Shown piece after piece: positions 50,952-60,243 of a stretch of DNA of 64,000 bases (positions within the stretch are counted from its first letter, which is position 1; each line of letters opens with the position of its first letter). A program made the translations under genes and the position numbers. Under the pieces are notes generated by a model. It was not told the DNA's origin. It did not search any database and saw only the letters and a program-made list of their open reading frames with translations. This DNA is from Mesorhizobium sp. NZP2298 (GTDB lineage Bacteria; Pseudomonadota; Alphaproteobacteria; Rhizobiales; Rhizobiaceae): NCBI RefSeq assembly GCF_013170825.1, contig NZ_CP033365.1, positions 2,616,001 through 2,680,000 on the forward strand, given 5' to 3'.

Positions 50952-53498
50952 ATGCAGCATGACCCGGCGGTTGGAACGGAAATCTACGCGCTAGAACTGA
51001 GAGGCATCGACAAGAGCTTTGTCGGCGTCAAGGCGCTGAAAGGCGCTTCGTTCGCATGCCGTCCAGGCGAGGTCCATGCGCTGATGGGAGAGAACGGCGC
51101 CGGCAAGTCGACCCTCATGCGCGTCATCGCCGGCGTCTGGAAACCTGATGCGGGAACGATCCTCGTCCAGGGGCGCGAGGTGCACATCACCGGACCGCGC
51201 CATTCCCAGGGTCTCGGCATCGCGATGGTCTACCAGGACACGCGCCTGGTTCCCGATCTCGACGTAGCGCAGAACATCTGGCTGGGACGCGAGCCCGGTG
51301 GGGCGATCACTGTCGATCGTCAGGCCATGGAGGAGGGTGCGCGCACTATCCTCGGTCGTCTCGGCGTTACCTTGCCGATGAATCGCCTGGTCAGGGATCT
51401 TGAGGTCGCCGAACGTCAGATCGTGGAGATCGCGCGGGCATTGACGGGCGATCCTTCTGTCCTGATCCTCGACGAGCCGACCTCGGCCCTCGACGCGGCT
51501 GAAATCGAACGCCTGTTCTCGATTGTGACCGAGCTCAAGCGGCAGGGCACAGCAGTCATTTTCATTTCCCATAGATTGCCGGAAGTCTTCGCGATCGCCG
51601 ATCGCATCACGGTTCTCAAGGACGGTGAACTCGTCGGGACGGTCGACCGCGAGGCAGTGGACCATGAGAAGCTCGTGGCGATGATGGTCGGGCGCGATCT
51701 CGCCCTGGCCTATCCACCGCGCGCGCAAGCCGTGGGCGCGGAGCGGCTCAAGGTCGAGTCGCTTTCGAGCCCCGGTCTCTTCAGCAACCTTTCCTTCGGT
51801 GTTCGCGCCGGAGAGATCGTCGGCTTCGGAGGCATCCAGGGCAATGGCCAGGCCGATGTGGCTCGCGCTCTTTTTGGCTTGGTTCCCTGCGCCGGCTCGG
51901 TGATGTTGGACGGCAACCAGGCGCGTTTCAAGGCGCCCGCGCACGCCATCAAGGCCGGCTTGGTCTATGTTCCCGGCGACAGGCATCGCGAGGGCCTGTT
52001 CATGCCGCACTCCATCCGCGAGAATCTGTCTGTTCCACACTTGGCGGAATGGGCTGGTCTTGGACGCATCCCCAGCGCCCGCGAGCGCCAGGAGACACGC
52101 GATGCAATGTCGCGTTTCGCGATCAAGGCGGCGTCGGGCGAGCAGGCTGTACGCACGCTATCGGGAGGCAACCAGCAGAAGGTCGTGCTCGGCCGATGGA
52201 CCGTCGGCGATCCCAAGGTCTATGTCTTCGAGGATCCGACCCGCGGCGTGGACGTCGCCACCAAGCTCGAGATCTATCGGCGCATCCGCGCTCTGGCCGA
52301 CGCCGGCGCGGCGGTCATCCTGGTCGCCTCCGACCTGCTGGAACTGATAGGGTTGAGCGACCGCATCCTCGTCTTCTCCAAGGGCCGGATCGTCGACGAG
52401 ATCGCCGGCGCCGAAGCAACGGAGGAGCGTATCGTCGGCAGCGCCGTCGAGGCCGGGCAGACGCATGGCGATCCGCAGGCTGCAACGTCTCTGATCGGCG
52501 GCGCGACAACTCCTTCGGCCGCGGCGAAAAGCGGCTTGGCGGCCGGTTCTGCCCTGCTTTCGCGCTATATAGGTCCGCTGCTGCTGCTGGTCCTCATAGC
52601 ATTGCTGGGCTTGGCGACGACCCGCTACTCCGATTTCTTCCTGACTTCGCGCAACCTGTCGAACATTGCCGCGCAGGTGGCGCCGCTGGCTCTCGTTGCG
52701 CTTGGGCAGTTCTGCGTGGTCGTGCTAGGCGGCATCGATCTGTCCGTCGGCCCCCTCATCAGTCTCGTCACGGCCATGGCCTCCTTCCTTGCCGCGACCG
52801 AAGGTGGCGCTGGAGTCGTGGCTGCCATCTGTGCTGCTCTGGCGGCCGGTGCGGCGACGGGCCTGGTCAACGCCCTAATGATCGTGCGGTTGAAAATTCC
52901 CGACCTCGTCGCGACGCTTGCCACGTACTCGGTCGTATTCGGTCTCGCTCTGATTGTCCGGCCCAGCCCCGGCGGGCTGGTGAGTGACGATTTCCTCGAT
53001 TTCTTCGAGACTTCGCTTGGCCCGGTGCCGGCCGCGGCACTCGTGATCGTGCTTGTCTACATTGCTTTCGAATACTTGATGCTGCGGGGCCGCCTCGGTC
53101 AGCGGCTCTATGCCGTCGGATCGAGCAGCGAGGCAAGTCTGGCGGTGGGAATCCGGACATCCTGGATCCGCGCGGCCGCCTATGTCTTCTGCGGCATTTG
53201 CGCCGCCATAGCCGGTCTTATCGTGACCGCGCGCATCGGAAGCGGCGATCCACAGGCAGGATCGACCTTTACGCTCGCCTCGGTAACGGCTGTCGTGGTC
53301 GGCGGCGTCTCTGTGTTCGGCGGACGCGGCACGGCGATCGGGGTCCTGCTCGGCGCCGTGGCGGTCGGCGTGATGCAGAACGCGCTGAATCTGATGCAGG
53401 TTTCCGCCTACTACCAGTATATCTGGACGGGTGGCCTCACGTTGCTTGCGGTCGCAGGTTACTCGCTGCGGCTCTCGAGGAGGAGGAAGAGGTCATGA
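50952..53498 (+). CDS. Fused ABC transporter: RbsA-type ATPase plus RbsC-type permease
   Basis: An 848-residue fusion. Residues 1-500 are a double ATPase: first cassette with GENGAGKST, VAERQIVEIARAL and LILDEPTSALD; second with SGGNQQKVVLGRW and the degenerate FEDPTRGVD. An alanine-rich linker leads to a full permease (about 540-848) with LGGIDLSVGPLI. In most bacteria these are two genes. The ATG at 50952 is chosen over a TTG at 50934. Its stop overlaps the lactonase start as ATGA. With the separate RbsC-type protein at 48838 it probably forms one transporter. Confidence 0.93.
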   Translation: MQHDPAVGTEIYALELRGIDKSFVGVKALKGASFACRPGEVHALMGENGAGKSTLMRVIAGVWKPDAGTILVQGREVHITGPRHSQGLGIAMVYQDTRLVPDLDVAQNIWLGREPGGAITVDRQAMEEGARTILGRLGVTLPMNRLVRDLEVAERQIVEIARALTGDPSVLILDEPTSALDAAEIERLFSIVTELKRQGTAVIFISHRLPEVFAIADRITVLKDGELVGTVDREAVDHEKLVAMMVGRDLALAYPPRAQAVGAERLKVESLSSPGLFSNLSFGVRAGEIVGFGGIQGNGQADVARALFGLVPCAGSVMLDGNQARFKAPAHAIKAGLVYVPGDRHREGLFMPHSIRENLSVPHLAEWAGLGRIPSARERQETRDAMSRFAIKAASGEQAVRTLSGGNQQKVVLGRWTVGDPKVYVFEDPTRGVDVATKLEIYRRIRALADAGAAVILVASDLLELIGLSDRILVFSKGRIVDEIAGAEATEERIVGSAVEAGQTHGDPQAATSLIGGATTPSAAAKSGLAAGSALLSRYIGPLLLLVLIALLGLATTRYSDFFLTSRNLSNIAAQVAPLALVALGQFCVVVLGGIDLSVGPLISLVTAMASFLAATEGGAGVVAAICAALAAGAATGLVNALMIVRLKIPDLVATLATYSVVFGLALIVRPSPGGLVSDDFLDFFETSLGPVPAAALVIVLVYIAFEYLMLRGRLGQRLYAVGSSSEASLAVGIRTSWIRAAAYVFCGICAAIAGLIVTARIGSGDPQAGSTFTLASVTAVVVGGVSVFGGRGTAIGVLLGAVAVGVMQNALNLMQVSAYYQYIWTGGLTLLAVAGYSLRLSRRRKRS

Positions 53499-54385
53499 CA
53501 ATAGCGGCATTGGAGCGGGAGGTTTGCTGCGTCGTCGACTGCGCGAACAGGCTGGGCGAGGTGCCCGTGTGGGACGCCGCTGAACAGGCACTCTACTGGG
53601 TGGACATCGAAGGCTGCCTACTGCAGCGCTTTCATCCCGTCTCCGGCGAAACCCTGACATGGCGGCTGCCCGAGCGAGTCGCCTCACTGGCGCTGCGTGA
53701 GGCGGGAGGCATCGTGTTGGCGCTGGCCTCCGGCTTCGCCTTTTTCGACCCGAAGACCGGTGGCATCGAACGGCTCGCCGCCCCCGAGGCCGACAAGCCC
53801 GGCAATCGCTTCAATGACGGGAAGTGCGACCGGCGCGGCCGCTTCTGGGCCGGGACGATGGACGATACCCTCAAGAACCGTACGGGCGGCCTGTATCGTC
53901 TCGATCCTAATCTTTCCTGTACGAGGATGGAGGAAGGCATCGGTATCTCCAACAGCCTGGCCTGGAGCCCGGATGACCGGACATTCTACTTCGCCGATAC
54001 ACTGATCCGTACGATCTTCGCCTACGACTTCGACCTGGAAAGTGGGGCGATCGCCAATCGCCGTGTGTTCACGGATTGCGCGGGGCAACCAGGGAACCCA
54101 GACGGGTCGACGATCGACGAGCAAGGATTCCTGTGGAATGCGCAGTGGGACGGCTGGCGGCTGGTGCGTTACGCACCCGACGGTCGTGTCGACCGCATCG
54201 TCCCATTGCCCGTCCAGAAACCGACGAGCTGCATGTTCGGCGGCTCCGATCTCTCGACGCTTTACGTAACGTCCGCCATCTGGGATCTCTCGCCCGAGGC
54301 ATTGAAGCAGCAGCCTCACGCCGGCGGCGTCCTTGCTCTCGATGTCGGCGTACGCGGCCTGCCCGAACCGCGCTTCGCGGGCTGA
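53495..54385 (+). CDS. SMP-30/gluconolactonase family lactonase
   Basis: A 296-residue beta-propeller sugar lactonase. Metal ligands are in LGEVPVWD (E), GNRFNDGKCD (N), GISNSLAWSPD (N) and GNPDGSTIDE (D). It hydrolyses an aldonolactone to the acid. Translation is coupled to the transporter fusion by ATGA overlap, so the lactone is made or imported with the transported sugar. The next gene is an acid dehydratase, in keeping with a sugar, lactone, acid, keto-deoxy acid route. Confidence 0.93.
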   Translation: MTIAALEREVCCVVDCANRLGEVPVWDAAEQALYWVDIEGCLLQRFHPVSGETLTWRLPERVASLALREAGGIVLALASGFAFFDPKTGGIERLAAPEADKPGNRFNDGKCDRRGRFWAGTMDDTLKNRTGGLYRLDPNLSCTRMEEGIGISNSLAWSPDDRTFYFADTLIRTIFAYDFDLESGAIANRRVFTDCAGQPGNPDGSTIDEQGFLWNAQWDGWRLVRYAPDGRVDRIVPLPVQKPTSCMFGGSDLSTLYVTSAIWDLSPEALKQQPHAGGVLALDVGVRGLPEPRFAG

Positions 54386-54419
54386 CGTTGTCTCACTCCT
54401 TCCATCAGGTGCCACGGCC

Positions 54420-55592
54420 TTGAAGATAACTGCCATAACGACCCGCATCGTCAACGCAGAGATGCGCAACTGGGTCTTCGTCAAAGTCGAGACCGACCAG
54501 CCGGGGCTTTTCGGCTGGGGCGAGGCGACGCTGGAATGGAAGACGCGCGCCGTAGCCGGCGCGGTCGAAGATCTCTCGCCCCTGATGATTGGGCACGATC
54601 CACGCGATATCGAGCAGGCCGTGAGGGTTATGAAGAAGCACAGCTTCTGGCGCCTTGGCGTAATCGGAATGAGCGCGATCTCCGGCATCGAGATGGCGCT
54701 GTGGGACATTGTGGGTAAGGACTTCGGCGTGCCGGTGTGGCGGCTGCTCGGCGGCAAGGTCCGCGATAAGGTGCTGGTCTATACCCATCTCGGCCTCGGC
54801 GACATGCGCGCCGTATACGAGACTCTTGAGGAAGCGCCACTGGTGGAACGCGCAAGCGAGGTGGTGGAGATGGGCTACCGTGCTTTCAAGGCAGTCTTCA
54901 TTCCCTATACGAACTACCATGCGCCCCTGGCCGAGATCGACAAGGTCGCCCGCATGATGGAAGCAATGCGCAAGGCGACCGGCAACTCGGTTGAGATCAT
55001 GGTGGATTTCCATGGCCGCCCGGCAAGCGCGGCGGCCTCGATCGCCTATATCGAGGCGCTGGCGCCCGGTCGCCCGATGTTCGTGGAAGAGCCCGTGCCG
55101 CCAGGCGAGACCGCTGCGCTAAAGACGGTCGCGCAAAGCGTTACGGTGCCGCTGGCGACCGGGGAACGCCTTGTCGACCGATCGGAATTCGTTGATCTGC
55201 TGAATGCCCGCGCGGTCGCTATCATCCAGCCGGACATCTGCCACTGCGGCGGTCTCGGCGAGGCCAAGAAGATCGCCGCGATGGCCGAGGCCTTTTCGGT
55301 GGGAGTGGCGCCGCACAATCCGCTCGGCCCGATCGCTGGCGCGGCCGCGCTGCATTTTGCGGTCTCGACGCCAAGCCACGTCATCCAGGAAGAGATGGTT
55401 GGCGCCGTTCCTTGGTATTTCGATGTGGTCCAGGGGCCCATTCGTCGTATCGATGGCTATTGGCAGGTTCCCGAGGCTCCCGGCCTCGGCATCGAGGTGG
55501 ACGAGAAGGAATGCGCGAGGCACCCGTTCGCACCCGAAGTTCTGCACACACGTAACGCGGTTCTGGAAGATGGCACAGTCGTTGACTGGTAG
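54420..55592 (+). CDS. Enolase-superfamily sugar-acid dehydratase (galactonate dehydratase-like)
   Basis: A 390-residue MR/MLE enzyme. Start TTG at 54420 gives LKITAITTRIVNAEMRNWVF, as in D-galactonate dehydratase (MKITKITTYRL in E. coli). Motifs are FKAVFIPY, DFHGRP, VEEPVPPG, GERLVDR and the histidine in PHNPLGPIAG. GVIGMSAISGIEMALWDIVG fits DgoD-like enzymes. It dehydrates an aldonate to a 2-keto-3-deoxy acid and is the last gene of the operon. The other dehydratase at 44759 is only distantly similar, so the two probably act on different acids or epimers. Confidence 0.9.
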   Translation: MKITAITTRIVNAEMRNWVFVKVETDQPGLFGWGEATLEWKTRAVAGAVEDLSPLMIGHDPRDIEQAVRVMKKHSFWRLGVIGMSAISGIEMALWDIVGKDFGVPVWRLLGGKVRDKVLVYTHLGLGDMRAVYETLEEAPLVERASEVVEMGYRAFKAVFIPYTNYHAPLAEIDKVARMMEAMRKATGNSVEIMVDFHGRPASAAASIAYIEALAPGRPMFVEEPVPPGETAALKTVAQSVTVPLATGERLVDRSEFVDLLNARAVAIIQPDICHCGGLGEAKKIAAMAEAFSVGVAPHNPLGPIAGAAALHFAVSTPSHVIQEEMVGAVPWYFDVVQGPIRRIDGYWQVPEAPGLGIEVDEKECARHPFAPEVLHTRNAVLEDGTVVDW

Positions 55593-56000
55593 GTCGTGCA
55601 ACGTGCTGCCTTGAAATGTCCTCGCCCGCTGGACGAAACAGGGCTTACGAGGGGGACCGCATGGCGGCCAATGAGGGGATGGCGCGCCTGTATCGCGCGA
55701 CAATCGGGCTGAGGCCAAGGCAGCCTTTACTTTCGACAGGGTCATGCGCGGCGACGAAGCATAACAGGACCTTCGTGCCACCAACGCTTCCCAGAAGCGC
55801 TTCAAGCGTGGCAGCTATCCCCGACATCAGGGCAGAGGCGTCACGCCGAGAAGGTCGCGCAGTTCCCCGGCTTTTCTGCGGCGATCTCGCGGCTACGCAT
55901 ACTGAAAGCTTGCGCTCGATCGCCGGCGGGACAAGGTTGCCACCGTTGATCAGGAATAGCGAATGCTACGTCGACCCGCCCAATAACAAGTCGGTCCTAT
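55593..56000. other. Intergenic stretch with no supported gene
   Basis: About 400 bases between the dehydratase and the convergent MgtC-family gene. Short frames exist but none has family resemblance or a convincing start. It may hold degraded coding sequence. Confidence 0.5.
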
Positions 56001-56474
56001 TCAATCCTTTTTCCCCACTTGGACTAGCTGCAGGACCCCCAGCACGATCAGCGCCAGTACAGTAGCTAGCGTAGCAATCTGCCAGAACCCGAGCCCTACC
56101 GCTAAACCTATGGCTCCAGCCAGCCACATGCCCGCGCCAGTGGTAAGCCCCTGAACTTCTCCCTTCGAGAAGAAAATGATGCCGGCAGCCAGAAACGCCA
56201 CTCCTGCGGTAGTGGCTTCGATCAGCCGGAGGGGATCAATCGCGACCTCCTGACCATCAAACACGTGAAGGTGGGTGATCTCGATTGCCAAGACGGCGAT
56301 CAGGGCCGTGGCAACGCAAACAAGAATATGGGTCCTCAATCCGGCCGGCCGGTTACGCCATTCGCGTTCGGCACCGACAACCGCTCCCAAGAGCGCTGCA
56401 AGCAAAAGCCTGGCCGAAATTACGGAAAAGGGGAGCCAAGTCGTTTGCCCAAACCGCTCAATGAACTCGTCCAT
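56001..56474 (-). CDS. MgtC/SapB family membrane protein
   Basis: A 157-residue protein with four or five spans and the family signature LLGAVVGAEREWRNRPAGLRT and AGIIFFSKGEVQGLTTGAG. The start at 56474 (MDEFIERFG) is preferred over an upstream in-frame codon at 56600. MgtC proteins support growth in low magnesium and inside hosts and can modulate ATP synthase. It is shorter at the C-terminus than Salmonella MgtC, lacking the extra domain. Convergent or unrelated to the dehydratase operon. Confidence 0.92.
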   Translation of the reverse strand: MDEFIERFGQTTWLPFSVISARLLLAALLGAVVGAEREWRNRPAGLRTHILVCVATALIAVLAIEITHLHVFDGQEVAIDPLRLIEATTAGVAFLAAGIIFFSKGEVQGLTTGAGMWLAGAIGLAVGLGFWQIATLATVLALIVLGVLQLVQVGKKD

Positions 56475-56690
56475 GAGGTCCAGAACGCAGTGTTGGCAGC
56501 TCGGTTCCCTCCCCACCGTGCCAATCCAGAGGAGACTGCTTTGTCCACACCACGCGACTATCATTCCCAACGATGACGGCGAGGACGTCGTTTCGAACAT
56601 TGCCCAGATCGAGGGTGCGTCGGCGTTGGTCTGGGTTCAGGTCGAGCATGACGGCGGGCAGGGCAAGCTGCGGCTTGGCACGAGGCGCTA

Positions 56691-57893
56691 CTACAGTTGG
56701 TTCGCCGCGGCAGATCTCCATGCCGAAATCGCAACCAGGCATGCTATCGCAAGCAGTACTGTCGCTGCAGAAAATGGGGCCTCAGGGGATATCCGATGAA
56801 GGCTGGCACCGGCGATCGGCCCGATTGCCTGCCCCAGCCCCTGAGCGAGGACATTGACGCCTGCGGCCTTGCCCTGCGCGCCGCCTCCAGTCCACAAACT
56901 GAGCGAAGCGAGATTTCCAGTCAGCATGAGACCCAGACCGATGCCGAGCAGGATCAGCGTGGCGAAAATCGCGGAATAGGTCGTCACCAAGGTGCAGATC
57001 AGCATGGCAATTACTGCCGTGATCGCTCCAACCCCCAGCAGCCGGGCTGACGTCCATCCGAAGACGCGAACTGCACAAGCCTGCACGACAATCATAGCAA
57101 GCGCCGTCGCCATCAGCGCCGCGCCTCCCCTGGAGATCGATTCTTCGATCGTGAAGCCCAACGTATCCTGCAGACGCAGCGCCGTAACTTGCTGCAGGAT
57201 GCTGTACGCAGAAATAGACGCAAGCGTGATCGCCAAGAATGGCCATATCCGGCCGAGCGGGAGGCGGGTGTCTGAAATAGCTGTTGAGGCGGCGCGGATG
57301 GGTTCCTTGGCCAGCCAGAGGATACTCGACAGTGCAACAGCAGCCAGTATTGCGATGATGGCGAAAGCCATGACCGGATTGGCTCCCGCAACGCGCCACG
57401 CAAGCGCTGCCCCAAGGATAGCGCCAACGCCGATAGCCACCCCGAGGGTGGCCATACCATTGGCCCGCTGGGCTGGAGGAGTAACGTCCGCCATGTAGGC
57501 TTGTGCTGCGGGCAAGATGCCGCTGGTGACCAAGGTTTGAGCCGCGCGGACGACGGCTATCAACACTAGCGCCAAGAAAACGCTCAAGGTACCCGACAGC
57601 CGAAAATGGACGATCGCACCAAATCCGACGGAGCCCAGCATAGCCCCAGCAAGAGCTGCCAACAGGACCGGACGTCGCCCGATGCGTTCGCTGAGATAGC
57701 CCCAGGCAGGGGCCGAGGCCATGATAAGCAAAGCAGACAAGCTGAGTATGCCGCCGATGTGGAGGTCCGAGAAGCCCAGGCGCCTTCCCAGCGGAGGAAG
57801 CACGACGAGAAGAAAAGATTGTCCGGTGGTGAAAACCGTCAGGCTGAGAAATAGCGCTATCTGTGCCTTTGATGTCTGAGACACTACGTTCAA
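56691..57893 (-). CDS. MFS transporter
   Basis: A 400-residue major facilitator with twelve spans and the loop WGYLSERIGRRPVLL between helices 2 and 3. The frame opens with TTG at 57893 (MNVVSQTSKAQIALFLSLTV) shortly after a GGGGGGAG; a GTG a few codons on is also possible. It resembles drug or small-metabolite efflux carriers. It is a short distance from the Crp/Fnr gene on the same strand and may be in its operon. Confidence 0.88.
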   Translation of the reverse strand: MNVVSQTSKAQIALFLSLTVFTTGQSFLLVVLPPLGRRLGFSDLHIGGILSLSALLIMASAPAWGYLSERIGRRPVLLAALAGAMLGSVGFGAIVHFRLSGTLSVFLALVLIAVVRAAQTLVTSGILPAAQAYMADVTPPAQRANGMATLGVAIGVGAILGAALAWRVAGANPVMAFAIIAILAAVALSSILWLAKEPIRAASTAISDTRLPLGRIWPFLAITLASISAYSILQQVTALRLQDTLGFTIEESISRGGAALMATALAMIVVQACAVRVFGWTSARLLGVGAITAVIAMLICTLVTTYSAIFATLILLGIGLGLMLTGNLASLSLWTGGGAQGKAAGVNVLAQGLGQAIGPIAGASLHRISPEAPFSAATVLLAIACLVAISAWRSAAANQL

Positions 57894-57924
57894 AGCTCCC
57901 CCCTTGAGACTTTTCGCTGCCTAA

Positions 57925-58614
57925 CTACTCCGACCCGTCACCTTCGGAGAACTGTCGCAGCACCCGTGGTTTCATCACGGTAACGGACCGATAAGTGTAT
58001 TTCACCCAGCCATGAGAAGCGAAACGCCGCATTGCTGCGTTGACCTGTTGCCGCGACGCATTCGCCATGATGCCAAGGTCTGCCTGAGACAACGGGATGG
58101 GCATGTCGCCGAGCCAACCGGCCCGTTGGAGCACGGACGCTATCCTGCGCCCGACATCCCGCTTCTGCAGGTCGTGAACGATTCGGAGCAGCACGTCCAC
58201 GGTGAATACCGTATTCATTCCAATCGCGCGCGGTACGCCGGGGTCGCGCGCCGTCATCTGCTCCAGGGCATCCAGCGGCACATGCATCATCCAAGCGTCG
58301 CTGAGAGCCCTCATCTCTGCCCTGCGTGGCTGGCCAGTCAAGAAGGGGCCTTCACCTGTCCAAGATCCCGGCATCCCAAGATGGATCAAGCGAGGGATTG
58401 CGTCGGGTGGCGCTGTGTTGATGGTAAGCGAGCCGGCAACGAGCCCGTACATCCCACCGGGCGGATCACCAAATCGGTAGATGATCTGATCTGGAGCGAA
58501 TTTCAGGAGGTGCGCATGGCGCAACAGGGTGGCTCTGAAGGGGTCTCCCACATTCGTGAGCCAAGCGCCTTCGCTCATGACTTGTTCTGCCTGTTCTCGC
58601 GTCAAGTTCAGCAT
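57925..58614 (-). CDS. Crp/Fnr family transcriptional regulator
   Basis: A 229-residue regulator with an N-terminal cyclic-nucleotide-type barrel (IIYRFGDPPGGMYGLVAGSL) and a C-terminal helix-turn-helix (LSQADLGIMANASRQQVNAA). The ARE residues that define cAMP or FNR binding are not clear, so the ligand is unknown. A near-perfect palindrome lies 14 bases before its start, and the same palindrome appears at 60228. It is divergent from the DUF1254/DUF1214 gene. Confidence 0.92.
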   Translation of the reverse strand: MLNLTREQAEQVMSEGAWLTNVGDPFRATLLRHAHLLKFAPDQIIYRFGDPPGGMYGLVAGSLTINTAPPDAIPRLIHLGMPGSWTGEGPFLTGQPRRAEMRALSDAWMMHVPLDALEQMTARDPGVPRAIGMNTVFTVDVLLRIVHDLQKRDVGRRIASVLQRAGWLGDMPIPLSQADLGIMANASRQQVNAAMRRFASHGWVKYTYRSVTVMKPRVLRQFSEGDGSE

Positions 58615-58627
58615 CTAGCCCCCAGAT

Positions 58628-58643
58628 TGTCTGGATCCGGACA
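58628..58643. promoter_or_regulatory. Crp/Fnr-type operator, copy 1
   Basis: TGTCTGGATCCGGACA is a 16-bp palindrome with one mismatched pair, 14 bases upstream of the Crp/Fnr gene and about 140 bases upstream of the divergent DUF1254 gene. Its twin is at 60228-60243. Sixteen-bp symmetric sites are usual for this regulator family. Confidence 0.65.
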
Positions 58644-58784
58644 GTGTCTCCATCTCGATTGTGTAGTTTGTCAGCACCGCTATTTCCAGAGCGGAAATGA
58701 AGGAACAGGGGATTTCGCCGGCCGCAGGAAATGTTCTTTGCGCGCGGACAATATACGTATTGCAATATCGCCACGAGGATGACC

Positions 58785-60176
58785 ATGATCAGGTTTATTT
58801 TTACTGCAATCGCGTGTGTGATGGCAGTGCATTCTGCTATTGCTCAAAATTTATCGCCTAAGGAGGCCAGAGATATAGCAAAAGAGGTCACGATCTATGG
58901 TTTTCCGCTTGTAGATAATTATAGAGTTCAGTATTCGTATTTTGTTGATCGTAACAATCCTGACTTCAAAGCGACCTGGAACAATATCAACAACGTCGCT
59001 CGCGTCTTCACGCCAGATGACAAGGCGATCCAGACTCCCAATTCCGACACGCCTTATTCACAGCTCGGCGCTGACTTGCGCGCCGAGCCGCTGGTGATCA
59101 GTGTGCCTGAAGTCGAGGCCGGGCGATATTATTCGCTCCAGTTCATCGACATGTATACGTTCAATTTCGCTTATGTCGGCAGCCGCGCCACCGGCAACGG
59201 AGCAGGGAATTTCCTGCTTGTCGGTCCGCGCTGGAGCGGCGAGAAACCGGCAGGCGTCAAGGCTGTCATCCGCTCCGAAACCGACTTCGATTTCGTGCTC
59301 TACCGGACACAACTCTCCGGTGCGGCCGACATCGACAAGGTCAGGAAAGTTCAGGCGGGCTACAGTGTGCAACCGCTGTCTCGGTTCCTGGGGCAGCCGG
59401 CGCCACCCGCGCCTCCTCCCGTTGATTTCATCAAGCCGCTGTCGCCGGAAGACCAGCGCAAGTCGCCCGAATTCTTCAACATTCTCAATTTCGTTCTTCA
59501 ATTCTGTCCGACGCACCCATCCGAAGCTGATCTCATGGCACGCTTTGCCAGGCTCGGCATCGGCCCTGGCAGGAAGTTCGACTTCGCAGCGATGTCACCG
59601 GAAATGCAGCAGGCCGTTCTGGACGGAATGGCTGATGCATGGAAGGAGTTCGCCGACTTCAAGGCGACGATGGTCGATACGGGCAAGCGGCCCGCCAGTG
59701 AGGCGTTCGGTACCCGCGAGTTCATGAAAAACGACTACATGGCCCGCATGTCAGCGGCCGTACTGGGCATATACGGCAACTCGAAAGAAGAGGCCCTCTA
59801 CCCGACCTATTTCGCCGATGCCGACGGCAAGGCTCTGAGGGGGGACCACGACTACCGGCTATACCTCACGCCGGACAAATTGCCGCCGGTCAACTCGTTC
59901 TGGTCGCTTACCGTCTATGACCTTCCGGAAAGCCTGCTCTATCCGAATGCCCTCGATCGCTATCTGATCAACTCGTCGATGTTGCCAGACCTGAAGCGTG
60001 ACGCCGACGGTAAGATCACGATCTACCTCCAGCACGAATCTCCGGGAAAGGACTTGGAGGCGAACTGGCTGCCGATTCCGGCAGGGCCATTCTGGGCAAC
60101 GTTGAGACTTTACTGGCCCAAACCCGAAGCGCTCGATGGCCGTTGGAAGCAGCCCCCACTCGAGCGGGCTCGATAA
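58785..60176 (+). CDS. Exported DUF1254/DUF1214 protein
   Basis: A 463-residue exported protein. The ATG at 58785 has CGAGG eight bases upstream; signal peptide MIRFIFTAIACVMAVHSAIA. DUF1254 is seen in VTIYGFPLVDNYRVQY and DKAIQTPNSDTPYS, and DUF1214 at the end in FWSLTVYDLPESLLYPN and GPFWATLRLYWPK. The first 200 bases are about 40 % GC and then jump to over 60 % near 59000, a mosaic gene. It faces the Crp/Fnr regulator and precedes the barrel and second DUF1254 gene, so it may be part of the same regulon. Biochemical function of the family is uncertain. Confidence 0.9.
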   Translation: MIRFIFTAIACVMAVHSAIAQNLSPKEARDIAKEVTIYGFPLVDNYRVQYSYFVDRNNPDFKATWNNINNVARVFTPDDKAIQTPNSDTPYSQLGADLRAEPLVISVPEVEAGRYYSLQFIDMYTFNFAYVGSRATGNGAGNFLLVGPRWSGEKPAGVKAVIRSETDFDFVLYRTQLSGAADIDKVRKVQAGYSVQPLSRFLGQPAPPAPPPVDFIKPLSPEDQRKSPEFFNILNFVLQFCPTHPSEADLMARFARLGIGPGRKFDFAAMSPEMQQAVLDGMADAWKEFADFKATMVDTGKRPASEAFGTREFMKNDYMARMSAAVLGIYGNSKEEALYPTYFADADGKALRGDHDYRLYLTPDKLPPVNSFWSLTVYDLPESLLYPNALDRYLINSSMLPDLKRDADGKITIYLQHESPGKDLEANWLPIPAGPFWATLRLYWPKPEALDGRWKQPPLERAR

Positions 60177-60227
60177 AGCTGCGGCATCATAATTCAAATC
60201 AGCCACAGTTAAGATGATCGTCAACAT

Positions 60228-60243
60228 TGTCCGAATCCGGACA
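60228..60243. promoter_or_regulatory. Crp/Fnr-type operator, copy 2
   Basis: TGTCCGAATCCGGACA is a 16-bp palindrome with one mismatch, matching copy 1 in 14 of 16 bases. It is 138 bases upstream of the outer-membrane barrel gene at 60381. Two copies within 1.6 kb flanking related genes support a shared regulator. Confidence 0.65.

Noticed and set aside
55616..56065. Plus-strand open frame of 149 codons in the intergenic stretch
   Set aside because: No ribosome site, low-complexity composition, no family resemblance, and it runs into the antisense of the MgtC-family gene.
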